A DNA stretch of 64,000 bases from Dulcicalothrix desertica PCC 7102 (GTDB lineage: Bacteria; Cyanobacteriota; Cyanobacteriia; Cyanobacteriales; Nostocaceae). Position numbers and translations under genes: made by a program. The stretch lies in the NCBI RefSeq assembly GCF_003991905.1, contig NZ_RSCL01000018.1, forward strand, positions 179,017-243,016, read 5' to 3'. The notes beneath the pieces were generated by a model. The model did not search any database and was not told where the DNA came from. It was given only the letters and a program-made list of their open reading frames with translations. Positions 17,093 to 26,376 of this stretch are shown here, in pieces; positions within the stretch are counted from its first letter, which is position 1; each line of letters begins with the position of its first letter.

Positions 17093-18331
17093 CTATATAT
17101 TCAGTGGGGTTAACCGAACGGGTGTTTGTTTTGGTTGCAGGTTTGGCAAAGGATAACTTTCTACTGCGTTAAGTCGAATTTCTCGCTGAATAATAAAGTG
17201 ACGATATAAATTACTTGCGCGTGTAATTAGTTTACGGTTACTAAAGAAATATATTAAACGATGACTGAAAGCATATCCCATCGGACTTAAATATATTTCA
17301 CCTTCTCTTACCGTCATTACTAAGCCACATTTTACTATCCGATAATACCATTTTACTATTAAAGGTACAAGCAACGCTGATGAAGCAATACTAAATATTA
17401 ATGCTAACGGCGCCAGTATTCCAAAGCTAGAAAAATTTAGAAGTGATAAAATACCAGTCCATACAGGTAATGTTAAACTAAGACCAAAAAGAAAGTATCC
17501 TAGTAGCATTACATATAACCACAGTTTTGAAGGTTGATAAATTATACCGCTATTAATATGCTCTAAAAATCCATCTTGATATGTAACTTCACCAAATAAA
17601 CCAACTGTAATATCGGCAACTCTACGGTTTGTTACACAAGCAAACTGACGAGTTCCTATTCCCCAAAGTCCCCGAATACCTAAATAACATGCGTATTCAA
17701 TTTGCTCGTCTTCTGGAATAAATTGCTTGAACATCACTGAAATGGCGCCGAAGTCATTTTGAGATGCGTTTTGTAATATACTTTGACCAAGTGTAATTCC
17801 ACCTTGCTGTTTAACTTGATTTTGAGCTTCTATTTGTAAAGTCTGTAAGTTATACGAGTTGTTTGGAATATTATAGTTTTGGTTTACTGGATATTGATTA
17901 TTTTGTTGGTATTCAGGAGTGCTGACTTGAGTTGGGTTATATTGATTTATATTAGCTGCTACTGGCGCCTGTATTTGATTTTTGATTTGTACCCTCATAC
18001 TCTCTACTGTGATTGGTACATCACGCAGTACAATTATATCACCATTATGGATTTCAACTTTTTCTGTGACTATATCACTATTTAAAAATACAGTATTGGG
18101 TTGGGGTTTATGTAAAGTTGCATTTTGCAGGTAGAATATTCCAGAATCACTATTAAATATAATTTCTGCGTGCAAACGTGAAACATGGTTATTTGCATCG
18201 ACAACAAGGACATCACATTGGTTAGGGTCACGTCCAATTTTAATGATTCCAGGCGCCTTTGTTGAATCAAATGATAAACTTTGTGATAGTCGCTTTCCTT
18301 GTATTTGCCATCCAAAAGTAATTTCGTACAT
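17093..18331 (-). CDS. FHA-domain membrane protein with PH-like/membrane module
   Basis: The 412-residue protein begins MYEITFGWQ with an FHA domain in residues 1-120 (IKIGRDPNQCD, SRLHAEI), which binds phosphothreonine peptides. A Gln/Asn-rich linker (about 125-190) leads to a region (200-280, MFKQFIPEDEQ, GLWGIGTRQFACVTNRR) and two or more membrane segments (about 285-345), then a second cytoplasmic stretch. The latter half is paralogous to the next gene upstream (18334-18981). The start at 18331 is two bases past that gene's stop and has GGAG ten bases upstream; a longer frame to 18391 would overlap the upstream gene. Partner of the cluster kinases by context. Confidence 0.75.
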   Translation of the reverse strand: MYEITFGWQIQGKRLSQSLSFDSTKAPGIIKIGRDPNQCDVLVVDANNHVSRLHAEIIFNSDSGIFYLQNATLHKPQPNTVFLNSDIVTEKVEIHNGDIIVLRDVPITVESMRVQIKNQIQAPVAANINQYNPTQVSTPEYQQNNQYPVNQNYNIPNNSYNLQTLQIEAQNQVKQQGGITLGQSILQNASQNDFGAISVMFKQFIPEDEQIEYACYLGIRGLWGIGTRQFACVTNRRVADITVGLFGEVTYQDGFLEHINSGIIYQPSKLWLYVMLLGYFLFGLSLTLPVWTGILSLLNFSSFGILAPLALIFSIASSALLVPLIVKWYYRIVKCGLVMTVREGEIYLSPMGYAFSHRLIYFFSNRKLITRASNLYRHFIIQREIRLNAVESYPLPNLQPKQTPVRLTPLNI

Positions 18332-18333
18332 AC

Positions 18334-18981
18334 TTAAACAACTCCACGTAATTTGATTCTTTCTTCCCGACTTACCGTCATTACCCGACACAATGTATTC
18401 GCGCGCGTTAATAGCTTACGATTGGTAAATATATATATCGGAATACCCCCACGCACCGCAATTAATATTCCACATTTGTTAAAACGGTAGTAAAATTGTA
18501 CAAATATGGGCAGTAGCAATAAAGCGATTCCAGTTGTAATTACTAGAACAATCAAATTAAGAATAATATCTACTGGAGATAATAACAGCGATAGGAATGT
18601 CATTATAGGAATCGCAAACAAAAACCCTACACTTATATATAGTTTGAGCTTAGATGGTTGAAATACAAAAGTACTGTTAATATGTTCTAAATATCCATCT
18701 TGGTAAGAAACTTTGCCAAACCTACCAACAGTGATGTCAGCAACACGTCGGTCTGTTAAACATGCAAATTCACGAGTACCAAAACCCCATAACCCTTGTA
18801 GTCCTAGATATGAAACTAAATATATCTGTTCGTCATCTGCTAAAAACTGTTTAAACATTGTCCCAATAGCATCTGAGTCATCTTGGGTTGCTCGATGAAG
18901 AATACTTGATGCAATTTTAATTTCGTTTTGCTGACTTTGCTGACTTTGCTGGTTTTGGTTATATGATACGTTTGCTGTCAT
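18334..18981 (-). CDS. Membrane protein paralogous to the FHA protein's C-terminal half
   Basis: The 215-residue protein has a Gln-rich start, then MFKQFLADDEQIY, GLWGFGTREFACLTDRRVADITVGRFG and YLEHINS, closely matching the FHA protein downstream. Two membrane segments lie near 115-170. It lacks an FHA domain. The two genes probably arose by tandem duplication. They are separated by two bases and translated together. Function unknown; the conserved segment may be a bacterial PH-like domain. Confidence 0.72.
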   Translation of the reverse strand: MTANVSYNQNQQSQQSQQNEIKIASSILHRATQDDSDAIGTMFKQFLADDEQIYLVSYLGLQGLWGFGTREFACLTDRRVADITVGRFGKVSYQDGYLEHINSTFVFQPSKLKLYISVGFLFAIPIMTFLSLLLSPVDIILNLIVLVITTGIALLLLPIFVQFYYRFNKCGILIAVRGGIPIYIFTNRKLLTRANTLCRVMTVSREERIKLRGVV

Positions 18982-18986
18982 GATTT

Positions 18987-19014
18987 TTAGTTAGTTAGTT
19001 AGTTAGTTAGTTAT
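18987..19014. repeat. Tetranucleotide tract (TTAG)n
   Basis: Six TTAG units fill the spacer between 18981 and 19007. On the coding strand they read CTAA, so they supply stop codons in several frames after the kinase gene. Confidence 0.9.
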
Positions 19015-20188
19015 CGTCGAGTAAAGAACCGAGAAATTTAAAAAATCCTCTTTTCTGAGTTTTTGCCCAGTCATCGGGATGAACGTCACTTTGTTGAAGT
19101 TGGGGATTTTCTGGTTGTTTTTGGGTAGAGTTTATGGTTACAACTTGTAATGATGTTCCACAACTTTGACAAAATTTATGCGTTGCGGGGTTTGATGCAT
19201 TACATGCATAGCAATTTATTTGTGATGTTGTTTGCTGTATAGTTGGGGAATGGCGCCACCATTGTTTGACATTACTAGGGCGCATGTGTTTTTGTATTTG
19301 TAGTGCCGAGATAATTAAGTTTTTCCAGGGTTCGGTGAATGGGTGTAAGTCTGGATTCCAATTATCGTTAAATATTCGGTCGATTGCGCGTGGTGGCAAT
19401 TCACCTATAATCATTTCATGCAGCATCATTCCTAGTTCAAATATATCACTTTCGGCACCGTAGTCTTTACCAGCGAGAACTTCGGGGGGTGCATAATCTA
19501 AAGTGAAAGCTTGACTCGTTGTACCAGTACTTAACCCTTGTCTTGAGGCGCCGAAGTCAACTAGAACTAAACGGTTATCAGAGGTTAATAATACATTATC
19601 AGGTTTTAAATCTAAATGATAAATGCCTTGTGCGTGTACAGTTGCTAACGCATCGACTAACGCGGATATGATAAACTCAATTCTAGAGTGTGTAAGCTTT
19701 TTATTTGGTTGTTTGTTTAATTCTTCACGCAAAGTATAACCATCTATTAGTTCCATGACTAAATAAGCTGTACCACGTTCTTCAAAGTAATTTTCGACCC
19801 GAACAACGTTAGGATGATTAATTTTTGCTAAGATTTTACCTTCTGTAACAAATCTTGATAAACCACGTTGATAAATGTCTTGTTTTGCAGTTGGGACAAT
19901 TAAGTTTCCGGTGGAAGTATCGCGCAGTGCATGTTCTTGTGGATAATATTCTTTGATTGCAACTCGTTTTTCTAATTTGGTGTGAACTGCTTGATAAGTA
20001 ATGCCAAACCCACCTCGACCCAGTGCATAATCAATACAGTAGGCGCCTTGATGTATAATAGTACCTGGTAACAATACATCACGCATCAGTGAAGGAAGAT
20101 GTACGTTGCATCTTGGACATATTTGTGTTGATGTTGTTATGAGTTGGAGGTGACAGTTTAGACAACGCATTGAATTTTTGGGATGCAT
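19007..20188 (-). CDS. Ser/Thr protein kinase with N- and C-terminal zinc ribbons
   Basis: The 393-residue protein has an N-terminal zinc ribbon (C9, C12, C24, C27), a kinase domain (about 45-310) and a C-terminal zinc ribbon (CYAC ... CQSC near 324-343). Kinase motifs: GRGGFG (57-62), catalytic K79 in VAIKEYYPQ, HLDLKPDN (191-198) and DFG (211-213). The catalytic loop reads HLD instead of HRD, so it is a non-RD kinase. The YYPQEHALRD stretch is typical of cyanobacterial kinases. A second start at Met7 is possible. It lies in the FHA/VWA/kinase cluster on the minus strand. Confidence 0.87.
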   Translation of the reverse strand: MHPKNSMRCLNCHLQLITTSTQICPRCNVHLPSLMRDVLLPGTIIHQGAYCIDYALGRGGFGITYQAVHTKLEKRVAIKEYYPQEHALRDTSTGNLIVPTAKQDIYQRGLSRFVTEGKILAKINHPNVVRVENYFEERGTAYLVMELIDGYTLREELNKQPNKKLTHSRIEFIISALVDALATVHAQGIYHLDLKPDNVLLTSDNRLVLVDFGASRQGLSTGTTSQAFTLDYAPPEVLAGKDYGAESDIFELGMMLHEMIIGELPPRAIDRIFNDNWNPDLHPFTEPWKNLIISALQIQKHMRPSNVKQWWRHSPTIQQTTSQINCYACNASNPATHKFCQSCGTSLQVVTINSTQKQPENPQLQQSDVHPDDWAKTQKRGFFKFLGSLLDDN

Positions 20189-20276
20189 TTAAAGGTATTG
20201 TACCAAGTTTGTTATTCGCGAACAATTTGTTTTTATTACTTTTATTTAAGTTTTAATACATGAAAATATTCTTCAT

Positions 20277-20462
20277 AAATCTCAACTGTCATTCGGAACG
20301 CAGTCAAGAATCTAAATTATAATTATAAACGTAGCGACAATTCTCAACTGTCATTCGGAACGCAGTCAAGAATCTAAATTATAATTATAAACGTAGCGAA
20401 TAATTATAAATAGTTATTAATTTGGAGACTTATCAGATGCTTCACTTCGGTGACTCATGACA
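20277..20462. repeat. 62-bp tandem duplication plus inverted arm (TGTCATTC family)
   Basis: A 62-bp unit starting near TCTCAACTGTCATTCGGAAC is present twice (about 20277-20338 and 20339-20400). At 20435-20462 the opposite arm AGATGCTTCACT...CATGACA follows. The family matches 4593-4675. Confidence 0.85.
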
Positions 20463-20476
20463 AATAAAAAAATATG

Positions 20477-21250
20477 TTAGCGAGTTGCTTGAGAAATAGT
20501 TTTACCCAAAGACATTAAAGTGCGTTTAAAATCTTCCGCACGTTTACGAAAATCATCACCTTGTCCGAGTTCAAACGCAAGTCCTCTTGCTGCTTCTAAT
20601 AATTTCAGATAAATTTGACACTTCGGGTCTTGTGTTGGAATTACTAAATATAACTGCTGGATATTAACTGTGCGAATTGCTTGTACTACTTGGTCAATGC
20701 TCTTTGTTTCCAAGTCGGGGATATGGGGTGATGCGTCAGTAACTAAAACAATTACTTTATTTGCAATGTTACTAAAAGGTTGACGCAAAGCGAGTAAAAT
20801 TGCATCGAGACTACTTTCAGGTTCATCACCACCACCTGATGCTCTAAGCTTTCCTACCTCATTACGAAATATTGCTGGGTCACTTGTAAATATTTCTCCA
20901 TTAAACTTTAATACTTGGTGTTCTTCGTTAATTAATCTATCGCGAAATTCAATTAACCCGACTCGTGCGCGTACACCATCAGACTTTATACTATCGGCAA
21001 AGCTAATAATTGCATCCTTAATACCATCAATTTCTCCTTGCATACTTCCGGTGCAGTCGAGGACAAACATAATATCAGCGCTACGTTGTTGCAATTTGTT
21101 AAATATTGCTAAACGATAAGCTTCTGCGTTCGTTGATAGTTGTTGAGTTGCGGGTATTGATGTACTTGCTACTGTTAAAGCGGCGCCGCAATTAGTACAA
21201 AATCTACCACTATCAGGATTATGTATTCCACAACGGGTGCAAATTTTCAT
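20477..21250 (-). CDS. Zinc-ribbon VWA-domain protein
   Basis: The 257-residue protein starts with a zinc ribbon (C4, C7, C18, C21) and continues with a von Willebrand A domain (about 57-240). The metal-ion-dependent adhesion site is DCTGSM (65-70), with later TDAS. VWA domains in bacteria mediate metal-dependent protein binding and sit beside kinases in TerY-type modules. It is six bases upstream of the stop of the kinase-FHA gene's downstream start order (shared transcript likely). No PP2C phosphatase gene, expected in a full TerY-P triad, is in the cluster. Confidence 0.85.
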   Translation of the reverse strand: MKICTRCGIHNPDSGRFCTNCGAALTVASTSIPATQQLSTNAEAYRLAIFNKLQQRSADIMFVLDCTGSMQGEIDGIKDAIISFADSIKSDGVRARVGLIEFRDRLINEEHQVLKFNGEIFTSDPAIFRNEVGKLRASGGGDEPESSLDAILLALRQPFSNIANKVIVLVTDASPHIPDLETKSIDQVVQAIRTVNIQQLYLVIPTQDPKCQIYLKLLEAARGLAFELGQGDDFRKRAEDFKRTLMSLGKTISQATR

Positions 21251-21255
21251 TATTA

Positions 21256-22449
21256 TTAACTTTTAATTACAAACTGTAAAAAAACGTCACCGACTTTAAT
21301 ACGGTCGCTATGTTGAATCAATGTTAGTGTACCGTTAGGAGTAAGTGCTAGACCTCGTACTAAAGTACCATTTTTGCTACCGACATCTCGAACGAAATAT
21401 TGATTTCCTTTTCTAGTGAATTCAAAATGGCGCCTGCTAATACTATCATCTCCACCTGCAATTTCAGCACGTCCGAGAATTAGAACTTCACCATCATCTA
21501 TATTAATCACACTTGCGGCGCCTTTATTTGTACCAGACTCAACAATTAATAAAGGGTAACGCAACTGTACTTGAGGAATCACTGGGTTATTAGTAACATA
21601 ACCGAGTTCGTGTAAAATTTCTAGGATTGAAGCAAATCTCTGAAGAGGGTCAATTTTGACCATACGTGATATGATACTTTTAGCGTTGGGAATAAAATCG
21701 CAGTCAAAACCATCCAATTCTATCGCGTCAGTTGGCGCCGGAGTTTGTTTAAGATAGCGAAAAAAGTCATCCATATTTCGTAAATTGTTTCGTGTCCAGA
21801 AATGCTCACCCGTCGTAAGTTGATACAAAATGTGACCCAAAGCGTAGATATCTGTGCGTGCATCTGCAATTGAGGTGCCGTAAAATAATAATTCAGGTGC
21901 AATATAAGGAATAGTGCCAAAAATCTGCTTATCCTGCGTCAGCTTAAAATCTTTGAACTTAGAAATACCAAAGTCGATTAACTTAACTTCACAATTATCA
22001 CCCAATAATATATTTGCAGGTTTTAAATCACGATGGATAATATTACAACGATGAGCATCAGCCACACCAAGCAAAATTTGATAAAAGATATGACGCTTCT
22101 GAGACGATGATAAAGTATTGTAAGTTAAAAATCTATCCAAAGAATAACCGGGGAAATACTCAAACAACAAAAAGAAAGTCGTCGAATCCCATTGCCGTAA
22201 TCCAACCACAGGTATAATATACTGCGAAGGAATCGAAACCCCCGCTTCCAAACGCACCCGTTCAGCAAGCAAACTCCCATTAGGGATATTCTGAATAACC
22301 TTTAAAACATATATATTATTAGCCCGAGTATCTGCGACCTTCCATACCGACCCAAATCCCCCAGTGCCAAGTAACTCAAGCAGCGTCACCTCAATAACTG
22401 AAGTAATACCTACACTCAGCTTACCACCAAGCGTTAGCTGTAAACCCAT
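21256..22449 (-). CDS. Ser/Thr protein kinase fused to an FHA domain
   Basis: The 397-residue protein has a kinase domain in residues 18-285 (GTGGFGSVWK; catalytic K50 in YVLKVI; HRDLKPAN; DFGISKF) and a C-terminal FHA domain (about 300-395: ILGRAEI, SRRHFEF, VGSKNGTLV). It is an RD kinase (HRD), unlike its cluster partner. A kinase-FHA fusion can dock on its own or a partner's phosphothreonines. It is the first gene of the minus-strand cluster; the VWA gene follows after five bases. Confidence 0.9.
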   Translation of the reverse strand: MGLQLTLGGKLSVGITSVIEVTLLELLGTGGFGSVWKVADTRANNIYVLKVIQNIPNGSLLAERVRLEAGVSIPSQYIIPVVGLRQWDSTTFFLLFEYFPGYSLDRFLTYNTLSSSQKRHIFYQILLGVADAHRCNIIHRDLKPANILLGDNCEVKLIDFGISKFKDFKLTQDKQIFGTIPYIAPELLFYGTSIADARTDIYALGHILYQLTTGEHFWTRNNLRNMDDFFRYLKQTPAPTDAIELDGFDCDFIPNAKSIISRMVKIDPLQRFASILEILHELGYVTNNPVIPQVQLRYPLLIVESGTNKGAASVINIDDGEVLILGRAEIAGGDDSISRRHFEFTRKGNQYFVRDVGSKNGTLVRGLALTPNGTLTLIQHSDRIKVGDVFLQFVIKS

Positions 22450-22479
22450 TAAAAACCTCTTTCTCTACGCTTTCTGTGT

Positions 22480-22510
22480 CTCTGTGGTGAAAAGATATAT
22501 TACCACAGAG
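22480..22510. repeat. CTCTGTGGT hairpin
   Basis: CTCTGTGGT and ACCACAGAG form a 9-bp stem around a 13-bp A+T-rich loop. Relatives lie at 62851-62913 and, more diverged, near 55448-55475 and 41090-41112. It sits upstream of the kinase-FHA gene. Confidence 0.7.
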
Positions 22511-22677
22511 GGACTAACTGTACAAAAACTTTACAATTTCAAAATGTGCGCCAATGGCGCACAAAATTTTCACTGAGTTTGGTGTAGCCAGGTAGGTTAT
22601 CCCTACCTTCCGTAACCCGCATTACTTCGTTTCAGTGGCTACTGTTGAACACTTTAATATTATTTAGTTAACATTAT

Positions 22678-22702
22678 GTTGGGTTCCGTTCCTCCACCCA
22701 AC
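22678..22702. repeat. GTTGGGT palindrome, copy 2
   Basis: GTTGGGT and ACCCAAC flank an 11-base loop. It lies just downstream of the HTH gene (minus strand) and may terminate it. Confidence 0.7.
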
Positions 22703-22711
22703 CTACGAGGG

Positions 22712-23203
22712 TTACGCGCGCTTTGCTAAGAAAGCCACACTGTTAGAGATAACGTCCGCGATATCCGCAGGGTCTAATAAGTATATTTGTGCTAGTAGTT
22801 GCTGTTTAATTTTTTCTGGAGGAAGTATTTGATGTGGTGTGTCGTCGCTTTGTGAGGTTTGCTTGCCTTGACGATATGCTGCAAGCGGTATTTTTCCAGT
22901 TAAGTATAATTCCAATGATGCACCGTCACCCCCTGTCAATGCAGCTAGGCGCCGGAAATTTCGAGATTCAGCTTCAGGTACTGTTTTACCCTTCGACCAT
23001 CGATAGACAGTTGTAAAATCGACGCCCAGCGCTTCCGCTATAGTTGATTGAGTCCAACCTTCATCCGTAAGATGCTCAAGCAACACTGTTAATCGTCGTT
23101 GGCGTTCCTGGATGGTAGAAGACCCGGAATTACAAGTCACTAGTGTTGCCCTGTTTTCCATAGTTAGTTTACTTTGTGTAGTCTTTATACCACTGTTTAC
23201 CAA
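22712..23203 (-). CDS. XRE-like helix-turn-helix DNA-binding protein
   Basis: The protein is up to 163 residues; an internal Met at 23161 (MENRATLVT) would give 149. An HTH lies near residues 50-72 (TQSTIAEALGVDFTTVYRWSKG). The C-terminal part contains ILPPEKIKQQLLAQ and is helical. It probably binds DNA as a regulator of nearby plasmid- or phage-like genes. The gene is divergent from 23557-24480, with 353 bp between them, a layout in which it could regulate that gene. Confidence 0.7.
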   Translation of the reverse strand: MVNSGIKTTQSKLTMENRATLVTCNSGSSTIQERQRRLTVLLEHLTDEGWTQSTIAEALGVDFTTVYRWSKGKTVPEAESRNFRRLAALTGGDGASLELYLTGKIPLAAYRQGKQTSQSDDTPHQILPPEKIKQQLLAQIYLLDPADIADVISNSVAFLAKRA

Positions 23204-23556
23204 CCAAAGCGGAATGCTTCTGTTGTTTGGGAGCGGTTGTGAGGTTCAGGAATTAGTCCCTAGTAACTAGTTTAAAACCAAATTTTCCATATTTACAAGG
23301 GTTTTAGTAATTCTTGATTATTTTCTCGTATCACTTTTATACTTCAGTTTCTGTATTCTTGATTACACTTTTTAAATATTAAGAAATGTTAAGCATCCAT
23401 GTACTATTGCATTGCATTGTGCAAACCTAGATATTGCAACCTGCAAGTTTAGGACTTGCATGGTGAAAAAAGCGTGTTTTGACGATGGCGCCTCTAGGTA
23501 TCACCTAGTAACGACATCAATACATTATGCCGTAAAAAGGAGGAATACCAGCATTT
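23204..23556. promoter_or_regulatory. Divergent spacer with strong Shine-Dalgarno for the downstream gene
   Basis: No gene was found here. AAAAGGAGG at 23535-23543 lies 13 bases before the ATG at 23557. The spacer is shared with the HTH gene on the other strand. No specific operator was recognised. Confidence 0.45.
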
Positions 23557-24480
23557 ATGCCACCCATATTATCTAGCTTGGATAATTCCAACCAACATAG
23601 ACAGGCGCCTTTGCATGATGATATAAGTGAAGATAGTGAAGATGTGCTAACAACAGCCGAAGCAGAAGAATTTAGGTATTTAGAGACAAGAGTCGAAGAG
23701 TGTTTAAAGTCTTTTTGGGAAATAGGACGTGCGCTAGCTAGGATTAGAGATGAGCGTTTGTACCGTGAGAACTACAAAACGTTTGAGGAATATTGCATGA
23801 CACGTTGGGAAATGTCTCGACGTTCTGCTTACCAGTTAATTGATGCAGCAGTTATTTATAAAAATATTTCAGAGAATATTATCGATGAACCTGATAATGT
23901 TGCTTATGGACGACAAAGTATTAAAGTTCTACCAGCGAATGAGCGCCAAATTCGTCCTTTAGTAGCATTATCCCCTAAACAGCAGCAAGAAGCTTGGAAT
24001 GAAGTTGTTTCCACGGCGCCAAATGGAAAAGTGACAGCAGTACATGTAGCCTGTGTAGTAAATGAATACCGTAGAAAAGGCGCCGTGCCAAATAAAAAAT
24101 CGAATCTAGATAATATATATATAGAGACTGAACAAACTCGTAGCTGTTGGAACTGTTCGTACTGTAGTAAAGAGCTACCAGAAAACCCTCAAAGCTTTTA
24201 CTGCAATAAACTCGGAGAATTAAGCTTACTAGAGAAAAACGGTAATGAACGGGGAGCAGAATGTCAGCATTGGAATCACCGCAACACCCCAGCAGATAAT
24301 AAAAGTCAACAACCAGAAACATTTAACTTAAATGTTCAGCTTCCCTCACATTTACAACCTTTGATACAAGACGCTGCCAGAGCATCTGGGTTAATAATAA
24401 GCGAGTGGGTCGCAAAAGCCATCCAAGAAGCATTACTGGCAACGGATGTAACGGATGTAACGGATTTAACGGATAACTAA
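23557..24480 (+). CDS. Plasmid/phage-type DNA-binding-like protein of unknown function
   Basis: The 307-residue protein contains a segment (about 35-100) with LKSFWEIGRALARIRDERLY and TFEEYCMTRWEMSRRSAYQLIDAA, which recurs in cyanobacterial plasmid and phage proteins. A Cys-rich stretch (CWNCSYCSKEL ... CNK ... CQHW, about 196-240) may bind zinc. The last residues TDVTDVTDLTDN are encoded by the AACGGATGT repeat (24438-24480), so the original C-terminus is altered. A strong Shine-Dalgarno sequence precedes it. Function unknown. Confidence 0.65.
   Translation: MPPILSSLDNSNQHRQAPLHDDISEDSEDVLTTAEAEEFRYLETRVEECLKSFWEIGRALARIRDERLYRENYKTFEEYCMTRWEMSRRSAYQLIDAAVIYKNISENIIDEPDNVAYGRQSIKVLPANERQIRPLVALSPKQQQEAWNEVVSTAPNGKVTAVHVACVVNEYRRKGAVPNKKSNLDNIYIETEQTRSCWNCSYCSKELPENPQSFYCNKLGELSLLEKNGNERGAECQHWNHRNTPADNKSQQPETFNLNVQLPSHLQPLIQDAARASGLIISEWVAKAIQEALLATDVTDVTDLTDN
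24438..24480. repeat. 9-mer repeat (AACGGATGT family), copy 3
   Basis: GGCAACGGATGTAACGGATG and further ACGGAT units are read through as codons of the upstream protein and supply its stop. The right arm expected in other copies is not evident here. Confidence 0.85.
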
Positions 24481-24565
24481 TCATCTGTTGTCAGGATTAT
24501 GAGAACAATATGATAAAATAATGAGATAAAAATGAATAAAGTTAAATCATAATGGCAATAACGGT

Positions 24566-25531
24566 GTGATGAACCAGCTAAAATCGCCAGCGTGCATTAT
24601 ATTGAGTATGCTTTTATTGACAACTGTCTTTGGGTGTACTTCATCTCAAAATCCTTCAGATAATTCATCGCAAGCGCAAATTTCACCGTCAGCTAGAACT
24701 GATGGTAAGAAAAAGGTGCTGACGACTTTTACTATATTGGCTGATATGGCTCGCAATGTAGCAGGAGATAAGTTAGTTGTAGAATCTATCACAAGACCAG
24801 GCGCCGAAATTCATGATTATGAACCAACACCTAGCGATATTAAACGCGCACAAGAAGCTGATTTAGTTTTATTCAATGGGTTGGGGTTAGAACGGTGGTT
24901 TGAAAAATTCATGGGGTCTGTAAGAAATGTGACTTCTGCAAATCTCAGTGATGGTGTTAAACCCATAGAAATATCTAGTGGTTCTTATCTAAATAAACCA
25001 AACCCCCACGCTTGGATGTCTCCTAATGATGCAGCTATATATGTAGAGAATATTCGTAAGGCTTTCGTCAAGCTTGACCCTGCAAATGAAGCAACTTATA
25101 ACGCGAATGCTAAAGCTTATATTCAACAAGTAAAGCAGGTAAGTCAAGAAGTAAAAACGCAACTTGCTACTTTGGCGCCAACTCAACGGTATTTAGTGAC
25201 TTGTGAAGGAGCTTTTTCTTATATGGCACGTGACTATGGTTTGCAAGAAGCATATTTATGGGCAGTTAATTCTGAACAGGAAGGAACACCCCAACAAATA
25301 GCCAAAGTTATAGATACTGTTAGACAAAATAAAATTCCGGCAGTATTTTGTGAAACAACCGTTAGCGATGAAGCCCAAAGACAAGTAGCAAGAGAAAGTA
25401 ATTCAACTTTTGCTGGTGTGTTGTACGTAGACTCGTTGTCTGAGGTAGGAAAACCTGCTGCAACATTTTTAGACCTTCAGAGGTATAACGCTTATACCTT
25501 AGTGCAGGGATTATTAGGCAAATCTAAATGA
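24566..25531 (+). CDS. mntC: Manganese/zinc ABC transporter substrate-binding lipoprotein
   Basis: The 321-residue protein has a signal peptide with a lipobox-like VFGC, so it is likely lipid-anchored at the outer face of the cytoplasmic membrane. It is a cluster A-I metal-binding protein with likely ligands in HDYEP, NPHAWMS, TCEGAF and late Asp. Order mntC-mntA-mntB and family match cyanobacterial MntCAB, a high-affinity Mn2+ importer. The initiator may be GTG (24566) or the ATG at 24569. A zinc specificity cannot be excluded. Confidence 0.85.
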   Translation: MMNQLKSPACIILSMLLLTTVFGCTSSQNPSDNSSQAQISPSARTDGKKKVLTTFTILADMARNVAGDKLVVESITRPGAEIHDYEPTPSDIKRAQEADLVLFNGLGLERWFEKFMGSVRNVTSANLSDGVKPIEISSGSYLNKPNPHAWMSPNDAAIYVENIRKAFVKLDPANEATYNANAKAYIQQVKQVSQEVKTQLATLAPTQRYLVTCEGAFSYMARDYGLQEAYLWAVNSEQEGTPQQIAKVIDTVRQNKIPAVFCETTVSDEAQRQVARESNSTFAGVLYVDSLSEVGKPAATFLDLQRYNAYTLVQGLLGKSK

Positions 25532-25575
25532 AGAATATATTGTATTAACTTACATTTATTTTACCTTTGTAATTT

Positions 25576-26358
25576 ATGCGTAATAAATATATGACAGTCG
25601 AACCTATAAGTGTTTTGGTTGAAGATATTAATGTTGCTTACCACGAAAAAGTCGTATTGCATAATGCGACTTTCGAGTTAAAGCCTGGATGTATTGCTGC
25701 ATTAGTTGGACCGAATGGAGGTGGCAAGTCTACTTTATTTAAAGCAATTATGGGTTTCTTAACTCCACATCGGGGAAGAGTAGTAATTAAAGATTTACCA
25801 ATAAGGAAAGCGCAACAAAAGCAAATAGTCGCTTATGTACCTCAGTCTGAAGAAGTAGATTGGAATTTTCCTGTCAGCGTCGAAGATGTTGTGATGATGG
25901 GACGCTATGGACATATGAACTGGTTACGAATACCTAGTGCTGAAGACCATCGAATTGTTCGCGAAACACTTGAACGAGTAGGTATGTACTCTTTAAGACG
26001 GCGCCAAATAGGGGAACTTTCGGGTGGACAGCGTAAACGGGTATTTTTGGCACGAGCATTAGCGCAGCAGGGAACAGTGATGCTTTTGGATGAACCATTT
26101 ACAGGTGTTGATGCGAATACAGAAAAAGAAATTATTGAATTACTAATAACACTACGCGCACAAGGACATACAATTTTAATTTCAACTCATGACTTGGGTT
26201 CAATTTCTACTTTCTGCGACCAAGTTGTTTTTATCAATAGAACTATTCTTGCTTATGGTTCAGTAGAAGACGTATTTACAGACGATAACTTAGCCATGAC
26301 TTTCGGTGGAGTTTTACATCATCGCAGTTTTTACAACAATAAAGAATCTAAAATCTAA
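25576..26358 (+). CDS. mntA: Manganese ABC transporter ATP-binding protein
   Basis: The 260-residue ATPase has Walker A (GPNGGGKST), Q-loop ([10 protein letters not shown]), signature [15 protein letters not shown] and Walker B VMLLDEPF followed by the H-loop STHDLGS. It powers metal import with MntB and MntC. It lies 45 bp after mntC and 18 bp before mntB. A second start at Met6 (MTVEP) is possible. Confidence 0.9.
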   Translation: MRNKYMTVEPISVLVEDINVAYHEKVVLHNATFELKPGCIAALVGPNGGGKSTLFKAIMGFLTPHRGRVVIKDLPIRKAQQKQIVAYVPQSEEVDWNFPVSVEDVVMMGRYGHMNWLRIPSAEDHRIVRETLERVGMYSLRRRQIGELSGGQRKRVFLARALAQQGTVMLLDEPFTGVDANTEKEIIELLITLRAQGHTILISTHDLGSISTFCDQVVFINRTILAYGSVEDVFTDDNLAMTFGGVLHHRSFYNNKESKI

Positions 26359-26376
26359 TCTAAAATTTCAAATTAT

